Assembly: GCA_005799525.1 (NCBI GenBank)
Contig: SYGN01000212.1
Coordinates: 1-56,392, forward strand
Reading direction: 5' to 3'
Source of the DNA: Opitutaceae bacterium
Lineage (GTDB): Bacteria > Verrucomicrobiota > Verrucomicrobiia > Opitutales > Opitutaceae
Length of the DNA stretch: 56,392 bases
A program made the translations under genes and the position numbers. Shown in pieces: positions 30,419 to 38,957 of this stretch; the first letter of the stretch is position 1, and every line of letters starts with the position of its first letter. The notes below the pieces were generated by a model that worked only from the letters and a program-made list of their open reading frames with translations, was not told the origin of the DNA and did not search any database.

Positions 30419-31762
30419 TCAGGTGGCGGGTTTCCAACCGGCGGCGTGTCGCGCGATCGCCCGGCGGATGCGGACGAGCGCTTCCGTCACATCGGCCTCG
30501 GTGTGGGTTGTGCTGATCGACCAGATGCCGCGCTCGATGGCCCGCACGCCTTCCTCCAGCAGGCACCGGCGCAGGTGGGCCCAGCGCGGTGCGTCGTGTC
30601 GCTGCACATAGTCGCGATAGTCGCGAATCAGGCCCTCGCCCACTCCGGGTTTCAGCATGACCGCATGGAAGATCAGGCCGGGCCCTTGCGGCCGGAGTGG
30701 CACATCGTGCTCGCGGGCTAGAGCAGCGAGACCGGTCATCAGCCGTTGGCCGAGCGCCTGCGTGGCGGCGGGAAACTCCGGACCCTGAGCCAGCACCTGA
30801 TCGAGACACCACTTGCTCGCCGCAAGGCAGAGCGGGTTGGCATTGAGCGTGCCGGCATGCACGACTTCGCCAGAAAGAATCTTGGCCATCGCTGCGCGCG
30901 TGCCCGCGAGCGCGGCAAACGGCGTGCCACCACCGATGGCCTTGCCGAGAATTGTGAGGTCGGCCCGGAAGCCGTAGAAACCCTGCGCACTCGCGGCGCC
31001 AAACCGGAAGCCGGTGATCGTTTCGTCGGAAATCATCAGCATGCCGTCGCGGTCGCAGAGTTCCCGGATGGTCGCGAGCTGGCCGGCGACGGGTTCGAGG
31101 CAGCAGGTGTTGCAGAGCACGGGCTCGAACACGATCGCGGCGATCTGGCCGCGGTATTCGTCGACCTTTCGACGGAGGTGCGCGGGGTCGTTCCAACGCA
31201 CCACGACGAACTGGTCGAGCACTTCGGAAATTACCCCCTTGCTCGGATGGAGGCGCGCGGGCGACTCGTCGTCACCCCACACGGCCGGCGGGTTCGCAAA
31301 ACCGACCAACCCTTCATCGGCCCAGCCATGGTAGTGGCCCTCGAACTTCAGAATGAGCTTCCGTCCCGTGTGGGCCCGCGCCAGACGGAACGCCGCCAGG
31401 ACAACCTCCGTGGCCGAGTTGTTGAACCGCACAAGTTCCGCCGACGGCAGCATGCTTTGCAGGCGCTCGGCGACCTCGATTTCGAGTTCGCTCTGGGCCG
31501 CCCAGTGCGTGCCGAGCTTCGCCTGCGCGCCGATCGCCTCCGCCATGCCGGCCGGGGCGTGTCCATAGAGCAAGGCCCCCTGCCCTAGCTGGAAATCGAG
31601 ATAGTGGTTGCCGTCGACGTCCCAGAGATTCGGGCCGCTGCCGCGCGTGAAATAGAGCGGCACCGGGGCCTCCATCTTGCGGATGCCGCTGTTCACGCCG
31701 GCGGCGATGCTGTTTTGGGCCCGTTGAGAGAGCTCTTGGGATTTGGCGAAGGTGTAGGGCAT
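30419..31762 (-). CDS. Class III aminotransferase of the glutamate-1-semialdehyde type
   Basis: 447 residues. A PLP-dependent class III aminotransferase close to the glutamate-1-semialdehyde aminomutase / beta-amino acid transaminase group. Motifs are LWDVDGNHYLDF, FNNSATEVVLAAFRLARAHTGR, the PLP ring contacts Asp246-Glu247 (LMISDETITGFR) and the Schiff-base Lys274 (ILGKAIGGGTPFAAL). It is not likely to be the haem-pathway enzyme because its neighbours are catabolic. It sits in an operon-like row with M81 and RidA genes downstream and a secreted TIM-barrel gene upstream. The substrate is not known. Confidence 0.92.
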   Translation of the reverse strand: MPYTFAKSQELSQRAQNSIAAGVNSGIRKMEAPVPLYFTRGSGPNLWDVDGNHYLDFQLGQGALLYGHAPAGMAEAIGAQAKLGTHWAAQSELEIEVAERLQSMLPSAELVRFNNSATEVVLAAFRLARAHTGRKLILKFEGHYHGWADEGLVGFANPPAVWGDDESPARLHPSKGVISEVLDQFVVVRWNDPAHLRRKVDEYRGQIAAIVFEPVLCNTCCLEPVAGQLATIRELCDRDGMLMISDETITGFRFGAASAQGFYGFRADLTILGKAIGGGTPFAALAGTRAAMAKILSGEVVHAGTLNANPLCLAASKWCLDQVLAQGPEFPAATQALGQRLMTGLAALAREHDVPLRPQGPGLIFHAVMLKPGVGEGLIRDYRDYVQRHDAPRWAHLRRCLLEEGVRAIERGIWSISTTHTEADVTEALVRIRRAIARHAAGWKPAT

Positions 31763-31778
31763 GGCGAAAATTCAGCGG

Positions 31779-33470
31779 TTAACGGACCGGGACGCGGTTC
31801 CAGATTTTCTCGAGATCGTTTTGGTAGTCGTAGCGCACTTCGAGGTCCGTGACTTCGACTGGTTTGGTCGCACCGGCGACCGTGATCGTAAATTCGTTGG
31901 CCCCGTGCACCGGCATCAGCCCCGTCGTGAGCGGCACGTGGAGATATTCTTCCGCTTGGTCCGGCTGCCGCGGCAGGGTCTTCACGAGCTGTTTGGTAAC
32001 CACGCGCGCACCGCTCGTCGTCGCCCCTTCAAAAAGCGGTTTCCCATTCAGCGCGATCGCGATTCTCGCGCCCTCCGGCCACGCCCGCAGCCCCACCCGC
32101 AGCTCGCACGCCTGCAGCGGAAACGGCCCTGCCGAGAGATTTTCCGCGATCGAGAGCACGATCCGCGACATGCCACCCAGCGCGAGTTTGGCGGGGAGTT
32201 GTTTCCCGTAGGCGTAGGAGCCGGGGCCGTCGAAATAGTTGCTCTTGGTCACGGCATAGATGGCCGACTGACCGCGCAGATTTTCGGTCCGCGCGAGATC
32301 GCGAAACACGTGGTAGAGGCGGTCGTCGTGCGGCCGGGCGGCGCCGAAGCCGTTGTAGAAGTTGAAAAGATAAAAGCCGTCGACGCCCATCGCGCGGTAG
32401 TTCGCCGCCGCACCGCGGATTTCCTCAAGCGTGCCGTCGCGGCCGACCGCGGCGCCGGTGTAGCGGTTCGCGCCTGCTGGCGGAAACGGCAACCGCCACG
32501 CGGTCCGCGGATAGAGCGACGGATAGACGCGCACGCCGTGCTGTTTGCCGAGCGCGACAAGGTCGGCGATGGGCATATCCCCCGCGAGCGTCATGATCTG
32601 CGCCGGCGACACGAGATCGACGAGACCCTCGCGCATCCACCGCTCCACGTCGAGGCCGGCCGTCGTGCAATCCGTTACCGACGGCGGCACACGCACAAAA
32701 AGACACATCGGGCGCTTTTCGCTGACGGCGAGCTCATCGAGCCGCGTGCGCACGCGATGGACCAACTCGGTGATCAGCGGAGCACCCGCCACGGCTTTGC
32801 CCTTGGGGAAAAACACTTGAAAGCGGTTGAAATCGAGTTCGAAGCCATCGACGAGGTCGCGGTTGCGCGTGAGCGCCTCGAACACGGCGTCGAGCCGCAG
32901 CTGCCGCACCGCGGCGTGCGAGTAATCGAGGAGATTTCCGTAGGCCGCCTGAAACGCCAACGGCGATTCCTTGATCGTATACTCGTGACGGTGTTTGAAC
33001 CAAAACTCGCTCGTCATCGCATGGCCGTCAGGATTCGCCATGAAGTGCGCATCGTTCATGCGGAGACTCGGGATGAAACGCAGACCGAGCTGCTTCGCCA
33101 TCTCGCCCGCCGTGCGCACCGCGTCGGCGCCTTGCGCGAGGCAAACGCGCGCATTCTCCATGCGTTTCTCCATCAGAGAACCGGGCTTCTCGTCGGGCGA
33201 TTTCCGCCAGCCGACGCGACTGGCGACCTCGGTGTTGTAGTAGAGCAGATCGCCGCCCATGCCGATGCAGTAGACGAACGTCTTCACGGGCGTATCGGCC
33301 AGCGCGCTCACGTTTGCCCGCAGGAGCGCCTCGGACTTCGCCCGGTCCGGCAGGACAAACGCGAGATCGGCATCATCGTTGAACACCACGCCGAAATCCG
33401 GTCGCACGCGCGGCGCCGCGGCGACGACGAGGGAAAAACCAACGAGAAAGACTGCGAGGATGCGTTTCAT
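31779..33470 (-). CDS. Secreted TIM-barrel protein, glycosidase-like, function unknown
   Basis: 563 residues, with a Sec signal peptide MKRILAVFLVGFSLVVAAA. The large middle part contains LLDYSHAAVRQLRLDAVFEALTRN and DGFELDFNRF, then FYLFNFYNGFG, consistent with a (beta/alpha)8 barrel of the uncharacterised glycoside-hydrolase-like type. DGFELDFNR and the Asp/Glu residues around it could be catalytic. The last ~140 residues look like a beta-sandwich with no family assigned. It overlaps the BNR gene upstream by ATGA and precedes the aminotransferase by 16 bases. Confidence 0.82.
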   Translation of the reverse strand: MKRILAVFLVGFSLVVAAAPRVRPDFGVVFNDDADLAFVLPDRAKSEALLRANVSALADTPVKTFVYCIGMGGDLLYYNTEVASRVGWRKSPDEKPGSLMEKRMENARVCLAQGADAVRTAGEMAKQLGLRFIPSLRMNDAHFMANPDGHAMTSEFWFKHRHEYTIKESPLAFQAAYGNLLDYSHAAVRQLRLDAVFEALTRNRDLVDGFELDFNRFQVFFPKGKAVAGAPLITELVHRVRTRLDELAVSEKRPMCLFVRVPPSVTDCTTAGLDVERWMREGLVDLVSPAQIMTLAGDMPIADLVALGKQHGVRVYPSLYPRTAWRLPFPPAGANRYTGAAVGRDGTLEEIRGAAANYRAMGVDGFYLFNFYNGFGAARPHDDRLYHVFRDLARTENLRGQSAIYAVTKSNYFDGPGSYAYGKQLPAKLALGGMSRIVLSIAENLSAGPFPLQACELRVGLRAWPEGARIAIALNGKPLFEGATTSGARVVTKQLVKTLPRQPDQAEEYLHVPLTTGLMPVHGANEFTITVAGATKPVEVTDLEVRYDYQNDLEKIWNRVPVR

Positions 33471-35698
33471 CGCGGGAGTTGGGCGGAGAGTTGGTCGATG
33501 GTGACGTGCCCGGCATCCGCCTCGGCGCGGAATTCGACGCGGAGATAGTTTACCCCGAACTGCGCGGCCCGCGCCGCCGCGACATGCACCGGCGATTTGC
33601 CATCGATGCGGATGAGCACTTCACCCGTTTGCTGCGCGCGGCTCCACGTGAGCACGAGATCGTGCGCGCGACCATCAGCCGGCAACCCGATCTTCGCCGC
33701 CTCGAGCGTGAACACCGCGTGCTCCGCTGCGCGCTTGTCGTCGATGCGGTTGAAGTGGTCGTTGAGACTCAGGCGGACGGCCTTGGCGTGCGCCGGGATT
33801 TGGATGCGCGCCCGCAGCTCCCCGTCCGCCGAAATCGGGAAATTCCAGAGCGCGCCGCAGAGCCCCGTGGCTTTTAGCGGAATCGCTACGGCGCGTGCGC
33901 CACCCTCGGCCGTTTCGGCGCGCAGGCCCTCGTCGCCGTATTGGGTCCACGCGGCGGGGCCGGACGCAAGTTCATCGCGGACGGCGCGCTCTTCGAGCCA
34001 GCGTGGATCAAAAGTCACAATGGCCCGCTTGCCCTCGCCCTGCCCGCTCACGACGACGACCTTGCCGTCGGAGGTTTCGGCGAGCGTCGGATACGACGTG
34101 CCGCGATCACCGCCGCTCACGACATCGGTCTCGTGGAAAATTTCACGAAACCCACGCCACGTTTTTCCTTCGTCGGCACTGATCGCCGCATGCAGCACCT
34201 CGCGACCGCCCATTGCGTAGCTGCGCGCATCGGTCCAGTTCTGGCACGCATTGGTGAGCAGCACGATTTTCCCGTCGCGCAATCGCAACAACGCGGCCGG
34301 AGAATCGGAGGAAATGAACGGAGTTCGCTCCAACGGCGACCAGCGCTCGCCGTCGGTAGAAAACGACTGCACGAGCCGCCCCTGCCGGTCGCGCACGAGC
34401 ATCCAGACGCGGCCGTCGCGGAGTTCGAGCAGCACGGGCTCGATCGCGCCATAGCGGGTGACGTTGGGGGTTTTGAGCTCGAGCGAAAGCACGTCGTAGG
34501 ATTGCCGCCAGGTCGCGCCCTGATCGTCGGAGAAATAGACAAAGGTGTCATTCCAGCCGTAGTCGGGCCCGGAACTCGGGGCCTGCTCCCGCGCGGGAAT
34601 CGCCCGTGCCACGGCGAGCACGAGTCGGCCGCTGCGCGCGAGCTGGATGAAGCCGCGGATCGAGCCGATGTAGCCCGGCACGATCCGCTGCGGGGGCGAC
34701 CACGCCGTGGCACCAGCGGCGAGTTGGGTGTGGTAGACTTCGTAGAGGCGACCGCGGTAGCCGCCCGGGCCTTCGCCAAACACGTGCACGGCGGCGTGGC
34801 GCGCGCCATCGCTCGCCGCGAGCACTTGCAACGCGTAGTAGGCACGCCCCGGCAGCGTAAACGCCGTCTGCGGCTCCGACCACGTGAGCCCGCCATCACG
34901 CGAGCGCTCCACCGTGACGGAATCGCTCGCGGGCTTCGTCACCGAATACGTCTCCAACGTGCTGTCGGCCAAACGCAGGACCGAACTCTCGTTGGTGAGC
35001 GCACTGCGCACGACGACCGGTTCATATACGGCGGCGGAGGTGGCCGGCACGCGGCGCAACTGCATGCCAAACGGGTTGCCGAACGGCTTGGTTCCGATCC
35101 GTGACGTGGCGAATGCACCGCTCGCCGCCAACGTGTAGAGCCGCACGGTGCCGGTGCCGGGATCGAGACCGAGCGAACCCAGGGCCGCCGCACTGCACGC
35201 GCCGCGGTGCACCACCGCGCCATCAGCAAAAATCGCGACGATCTCGCCCTTGCGCTCCATCGCGAGCGAGAAACTTTTCCCGGCATTGAGCACGGGCGCG
35301 GCGATTTCGAGCGGGGCATCGCCCGCGCGAAAAAAACGTCCGCGCAGCTTCCAGACTTTCGCTCCGACCGCTAAGACGAGTTCGCTGTCCCCGCCGAGGA
35401 CGAGCGCCGCCTCGCGGTTCGCGGCGGGCAAGGCGAGTTCCAAATCGACCCGAAAATCGCCCGCGTCGGGCGCGACCTCGGTCAGCAAACGATGGCCGCG
35501 CCCCGTGCCGGCAAGGAAGCCGCCTTGGTCGGCCACCCACGCGTGACCGGTGTAGCGCACGCGGGGTTTGGTCTGGTTTTCGGCGTTGGCGACGAAGGTG
35601 ATCGTTTCGGGTGCCGCCTGCACGGAGACTCCGCCGGCCACCGCGCTCCACCCGGCGAGCCAAAAGCAAACGTGGAGTCGGAAGATCGTCGGGGTCAT
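33467..35698 (-). CDS. Secreted BNR-repeat protein (sialidase-like), large
   Basis: 743 residues with an N-terminal signal (CFWLAGWSAVAGGVSVQAA). Three or more Asp-box BNR repeats are seen: SRDGGLTWSEP, SDDQGATWRQS and SADEGKTWRGF, which places it in the six-bladed propeller group related to sialidases. An N-terminal ~200-residue beta-rich domain and a C-terminal ~130-residue domain flank the propeller. I do not find the FRIP motif of bona fide GH33 sialidases, so the glycosidic specificity is open. It is 15 bases from the TonB-receptor stop and coupled to the next gene by ATGA. Confidence 0.86.
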   Translation of the reverse strand: MTPTIFRLHVCFWLAGWSAVAGGVSVQAAPETITFVANAENQTKPRVRYTGHAWVADQGGFLAGTGRGHRLLTEVAPDAGDFRVDLELALPAANREAALVLGGDSELVLAVGAKVWKLRGRFFRAGDAPLEIAAPVLNAGKSFSLAMERKGEIVAIFADGAVVHRGACSAAALGSLGLDPGTGTVRLYTLAASGAFATSRIGTKPFGNPFGMQLRRVPATSAAVYEPVVVRSALTNESSVLRLADSTLETYSVTKPASDSVTVERSRDGGLTWSEPQTAFTLPGRAYYALQVLAASDGARHAAVHVFGEGPGGYRGRLYEVYHTQLAAGATAWSPPQRIVPGYIGSIRGFIQLARSGRLVLAVARAIPAREQAPSSGPDYGWNDTFVYFSDDQGATWRQSYDVLSLELKTPNVTRYGAIEPVLLELRDGRVWMLVRDRQGRLVQSFSTDGERWSPLERTPFISSDSPAALLRLRDGKIVLLTNACQNWTDARSYAMGGREVLHAAISADEGKTWRGFREIFHETDVVSGGDRGTSYPTLAETSDGKVVVVSGQGEGKRAIVTFDPRWLEERAVRDELASGPAAWTQYGDEGLRAETAEGGARAVAIPLKATGLCGALWNFPISADGELRARIQIPAHAKAVRLSLNDHFNRIDDKRAAEHAVFTLEAAKIGLPADGRAHDLVLTWSRAQQTGEVLIRIDGKSPVHVAAARAAQFGVNYLRVEFRAEADAGHVTIDQLSAQLPR

Positions 35699-35713
35699 CT
35701 CACGGCGACCGTC

Positions 35714-38700
35714 TTAAAACTCAGAGCGGATGCCAAGCGTCACGAGCGTGCCGAAATTCTGGTAGGACTGCGGACGCGTCCACGCCGGCGTGTTCGGACC
35801 GGCCCGCTCGGTGCGCTTGCCGATGCCGGTGAAATTGCGCGCGCCACCGTAGACGCTGAGCTTCTTCGCAAAACGATACTCAAAGGACCAATCCTGCGTG
35901 ATCTGCGGCGCGGTGTAGGTGCGCGTGCCGGCCGGCACCGCGGCGCTCGCGGCCACCGCGGCACCCGTGACTTTGTAGGCGTAGGCGACGTTCCAACGGA
36001 GCGACAGCGCCCGGCGGATGTAGCTGAGACCCCAGTTGATGTTCTTGTGCGCAAAGGGCGTGAAATCATCCGCGTTCTCGCCGCTCACATGCGAGATCGT
36101 GACGTTGGCATAGGTCGAAAAACCTTTCGCCCACGACGGCAGGAAATAGAGCGACTGACGCCAACTCGCCTCATAGCCCTCGACGGTGGCGTTGCCGCCG
36201 TTCGCCTTAGAAATGATCTCGTAGTCGAGGTAGTCGTCCGAGAGCCCATAATTTTGCAGCATTTCCAGCGTCGCGGGGATGCGCGTATCGACGAAGAAGC
36301 CTTTGAGGTCCTTTTTGAAGAGGCTGAGTGAAACCGTCGCGCCTTTGATACCGTAGGTCTCAAACGAGAGGTCGTAGTTATCAGCCGTCCACGGGCTCAG
36401 GCCGCTGTTCACCACCGTCGCGGTGCGAGCGGTGCCCGTCGCGGCCGGATCGGCCACGGTGATGCCGGGAATGATGTTCGACAGGTTGGGCCGACCGATG
36501 GTCTTCGCGTAGGCGAGCCGGGCGACGAGCGAATCGGTGATGTAGTAGGTGCCGTTGATGCTGGGATAGTAGCCGGAGTAGCTGCGGTCCGCCACCGCCC
36601 CGCGCGTGACATAGCGGAGCTTGGCCGTCGCGAGCGCATCGGTCGTGAACGGGATGAACTTGCCCGCCGCATCGCGGAGGAGATTGCCGGCGGCGTCCTG
36701 CCGGTAGGTCGCGCGCAGGTCATTGATCGGGCCTTCACCGTGGTCGTCGGTTTTCTCAAACCGCACACCGCTCACCAGCCAAAGCCGGTTGTTGAGCAGC
36801 TTGATGTCGTGGCGGATGTAGGCGGCCGAAATAGTTTCTTCAAAATACCGGGAATTCGTCACGCCGGATTGGTAGGTCGCCGCATCGCTGATGGTGAACC
36901 AGTCCGGGTGCGCTTTGTAGAGATCGTAGAGCTTGGTCGGGCTGACCCACTTCACCTTCAGCGTGTCGTTAAAGAACGCCCGCTGGGAGAGTGTCTCGTT
37001 GATCAGGTCGTAGCTGCCCACGAGGCGGCTCACGCTGGCCGGCGGCGCAAAGGTCCACGTCTTGAGCTCCGACGTGTTGTCCTTCCGCTGGCGGTTGATG
37101 AGCATACCGGCCTTCAGCGTCATCGGCGAAGAAAACGCAAAACTGCGCGAGATGTTCGCGGAAGCACTCTTCATGTCGCTGACGATTTCGTTCGGCTGAC
37201 TGGTGGGACTCGCCAGCGTGTAGCCTGCCGGGTCGTAGGGATCGACTGCCCGGCCGGTGCGGTCGGTGACCGTGAGCTTTGGCGCGCGGCGGCTATAGAT
37301 CCCGTCGAGGCCATCGGCACGGACGATCACCGAGCCCACTTGCGTGAGGCCGATTCTTTGGAAAAAGCCATGCTCCAAGTCCTTTCGCTCGTCCCAACTG
37401 CGCGAGTAGTTCGCGTTGGCGTCGATCTTGTAGAGTTTGCCGTCGTGCACATAACGGAGCACGGCGGAGGTCGTGCCGCGGGTGCGGTCGCCGGAGGTCA
37501 CGTTCTGCCGTAGGAAGTCGCCGCCGGCCGCCGCACCTTGCGTAAACGTCGGGCCGCCCGTGTTGCCGGCACCCCAGGCTATCGTGTAAATGTTCTGGCG
37601 AGAGGGCGTGTTGATCTGCACGTGCTCGAGATTGAGGCGCAGGGAATTTTCGCGGTTGATGCGCCAATCGAATGTCGTCGAGGCGAGTTGGCGCTCGGTG
37701 GTCTGCAAAACATTTTGCACGGTCGAGGTCGTCTGCACGCCGCGGAAAAGGTCCCACGTCGGGGAATCGTAGTCTTGGTCGTAAACCCGGGTGAGCTGGC
37801 TCAGATTGACCGTGAAGGCGAAGCTCTGGTTCACCGGATGCGAGTAGTTGATATCGAGGCCGGGCTGGATCGCGCGGGCCTTGGAATGCGAGTCGCTGCC
37901 GACGCGCTCGTTCAGCCCGGGCGGCACAAGGCGGTTGTCGGAATTGTAGGCACCGTAGGTGTTGATCTTGAGGACGCGGCGCTTCGTGCTGAAACCGCTT
38001 TTGCCGACGACATTCACGGTGCCGCCCACGGCATTGGCCGGGCGATCGGGCGTGGGGACCTTGGTGATTTCGATGCGGTCGACGCTGCCCGAAGAACTCG
38101 CGGCAAGGTCGAATGAGCGGTCAGCCGAAGGCGTTGAGACTTCAGCACCGTCGATCATGAAGACAATGCCGCTGCCGGGCAGACCGCGGATCGAGGCGGT
38201 CACTGCCGTCTGGGGGCCGCTCACGATCGAGAGACCGGGGGTGTATTTCAGGTATTCGCCGATGTTGCCGTCGCCGAGGTCGCCGATCTCGTCGAGCACG
38301 ATCACATTCTTGATGTTCGGGGACATTTTCTGTTCGTTGACGGCCGCAGCAGCCGCGTTCAGCGCGGTCGATTCAACGACAAAGCTCTCGAGCTTCACCG
38401 CGTCGCCGCCACGCCCGATCGTCGACTGGCGTCTCTCAAACAAAAGATCGAAGTCCTTGCGCGCGGCGCCGCCCGCCGCGGCGGTGACTGCACCGCTCTG
38501 CGTTTCCATGCCGGCGTAGGTAACGCGCAGGCGCACTGTTCCGGCCGGCACGTTGGTGATGCGGTATTCACCTTCGGAATTAGTGAGGGTCTCGATGGTC
38601 GTGCCTTCGACGACGACGCGCGCGTTGTTCAGGTAATTGCCACTCTCGGCATTCTTGACGCGGCCTTCGACCGTCGCCGCGTTGGCCTGCGCCCACACCG

Positions 38701-38830
38701 CGGGCGCCGACAAGGCCGCCAACAACATCGCCAGCGCGGCCAGCACGTGACCGAGCATCTCACGGGCGCAGCCGAAGGGCGCAATACGGCGGTTCGAAAC
38801 AGAGCGGAACGTGGACATCGAGGTGTTCAT
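35714..38830 (-). CDS. TonB-dependent receptor with N-terminal carboxypeptidase-like domain
   Basis: 1038 residues. A signal peptide ends near SAPAVWAQ. A carboxypeptidase-regulatory-like beta sandwich follows (ATVEGRVKNAESGNYLNNARVVVEG), then the plug (VIVLDEIGDLGDGNIGEYLKYTPGLSIV, GIVFMIDGAEV) and a ~750-residue barrel ending in LVTLGIRSEF with a terminal phenylalanine. Such outer-membrane receptors import oligosaccharides or other large nutrients with TonB energy. It sits between the BNR-SGNH fusion and the large BNR protein, so it probably takes up their products. The ATG at 38830 was chosen over an upstream Arg-rich extension. Confidence 0.95.
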   Translation of the reverse strand: MNTSMSTFRSVSNRRIAPFGCAREMLGHVLAALAMLLAALSAPAVWAQANAATVEGRVKNAESGNYLNNARVVVEGTTIETLTNSEGEYRITNVPAGTVRLRVTYAGMETQSGAVTAAAGGAARKDFDLLFERRQSTIGRGGDAVKLESFVVESTALNAAAAAVNEQKMSPNIKNVIVLDEIGDLGDGNIGEYLKYTPGLSIVSGPQTAVTASIRGLPGSGIVFMIDGAEVSTPSADRSFDLAASSSGSVDRIEITKVPTPDRPANAVGGTVNVVGKSGFSTKRRVLKINTYGAYNSDNRLVPPGLNERVGSDSHSKARAIQPGLDINYSHPVNQSFAFTVNLSQLTRVYDQDYDSPTWDLFRGVQTTSTVQNVLQTTERQLASTTFDWRINRENSLRLNLEHVQINTPSRQNIYTIAWGAGNTGGPTFTQGAAAGGDFLRQNVTSGDRTRGTTSAVLRYVHDGKLYKIDANANYSRSWDERKDLEHGFFQRIGLTQVGSVIVRADGLDGIYSRRAPKLTVTDRTGRAVDPYDPAGYTLASPTSQPNEIVSDMKSASANISRSFAFSSPMTLKAGMLINRQRKDNTSELKTWTFAPPASVSRLVGSYDLINETLSQRAFFNDTLKVKWVSPTKLYDLYKAHPDWFTISDAATYQSGVTNSRYFEETISAAYIRHDIKLLNNRLWLVSGVRFEKTDDHGEGPINDLRATYRQDAAGNLLRDAAGKFIPFTTDALATAKLRYVTRGAVADRSYSGYYPSINGTYYITDSLVARLAYAKTIGRPNLSNIIPGITVADPAATGTARTATVVNSGLSPWTADNYDLSFETYGIKGATVSLSLFKKDLKGFFVDTRIPATLEMLQNYGLSDDYLDYEIISKANGGNATVEGYEASWRQSLYFLPSWAKGFSTYANVTISHVSGENADDFTPFAHKNINWGLSYIRRALSLRWNVAYAYKVTGAAVAASAAVPAGTRTYTAPQITQDWSFEYRFAKKLSVYGGARNFTGIGKRTERAGPNTPAWTRPQSYQNFGTLVTLGIRSEF

Positions 38831-38957
38831 AGGCGGTGACCGTGGTCGGCAGAGGGAGGACGTGCGGGGGCGCATCCTTCCGGAGCGTGAATGCGTTTCC
38901 GACACCCGCTGTTCCGAGGGGAATTCACAGGTAATACGTTGTGGCCACGATACGGAA

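Noticed and set aside
28902-31196. 764-codon minus-strand frame as one large protein
   Set aside because: The upper 260 codons are the wrong frame over the aminotransferase gene; the real M81 start is the ATG at 30416.
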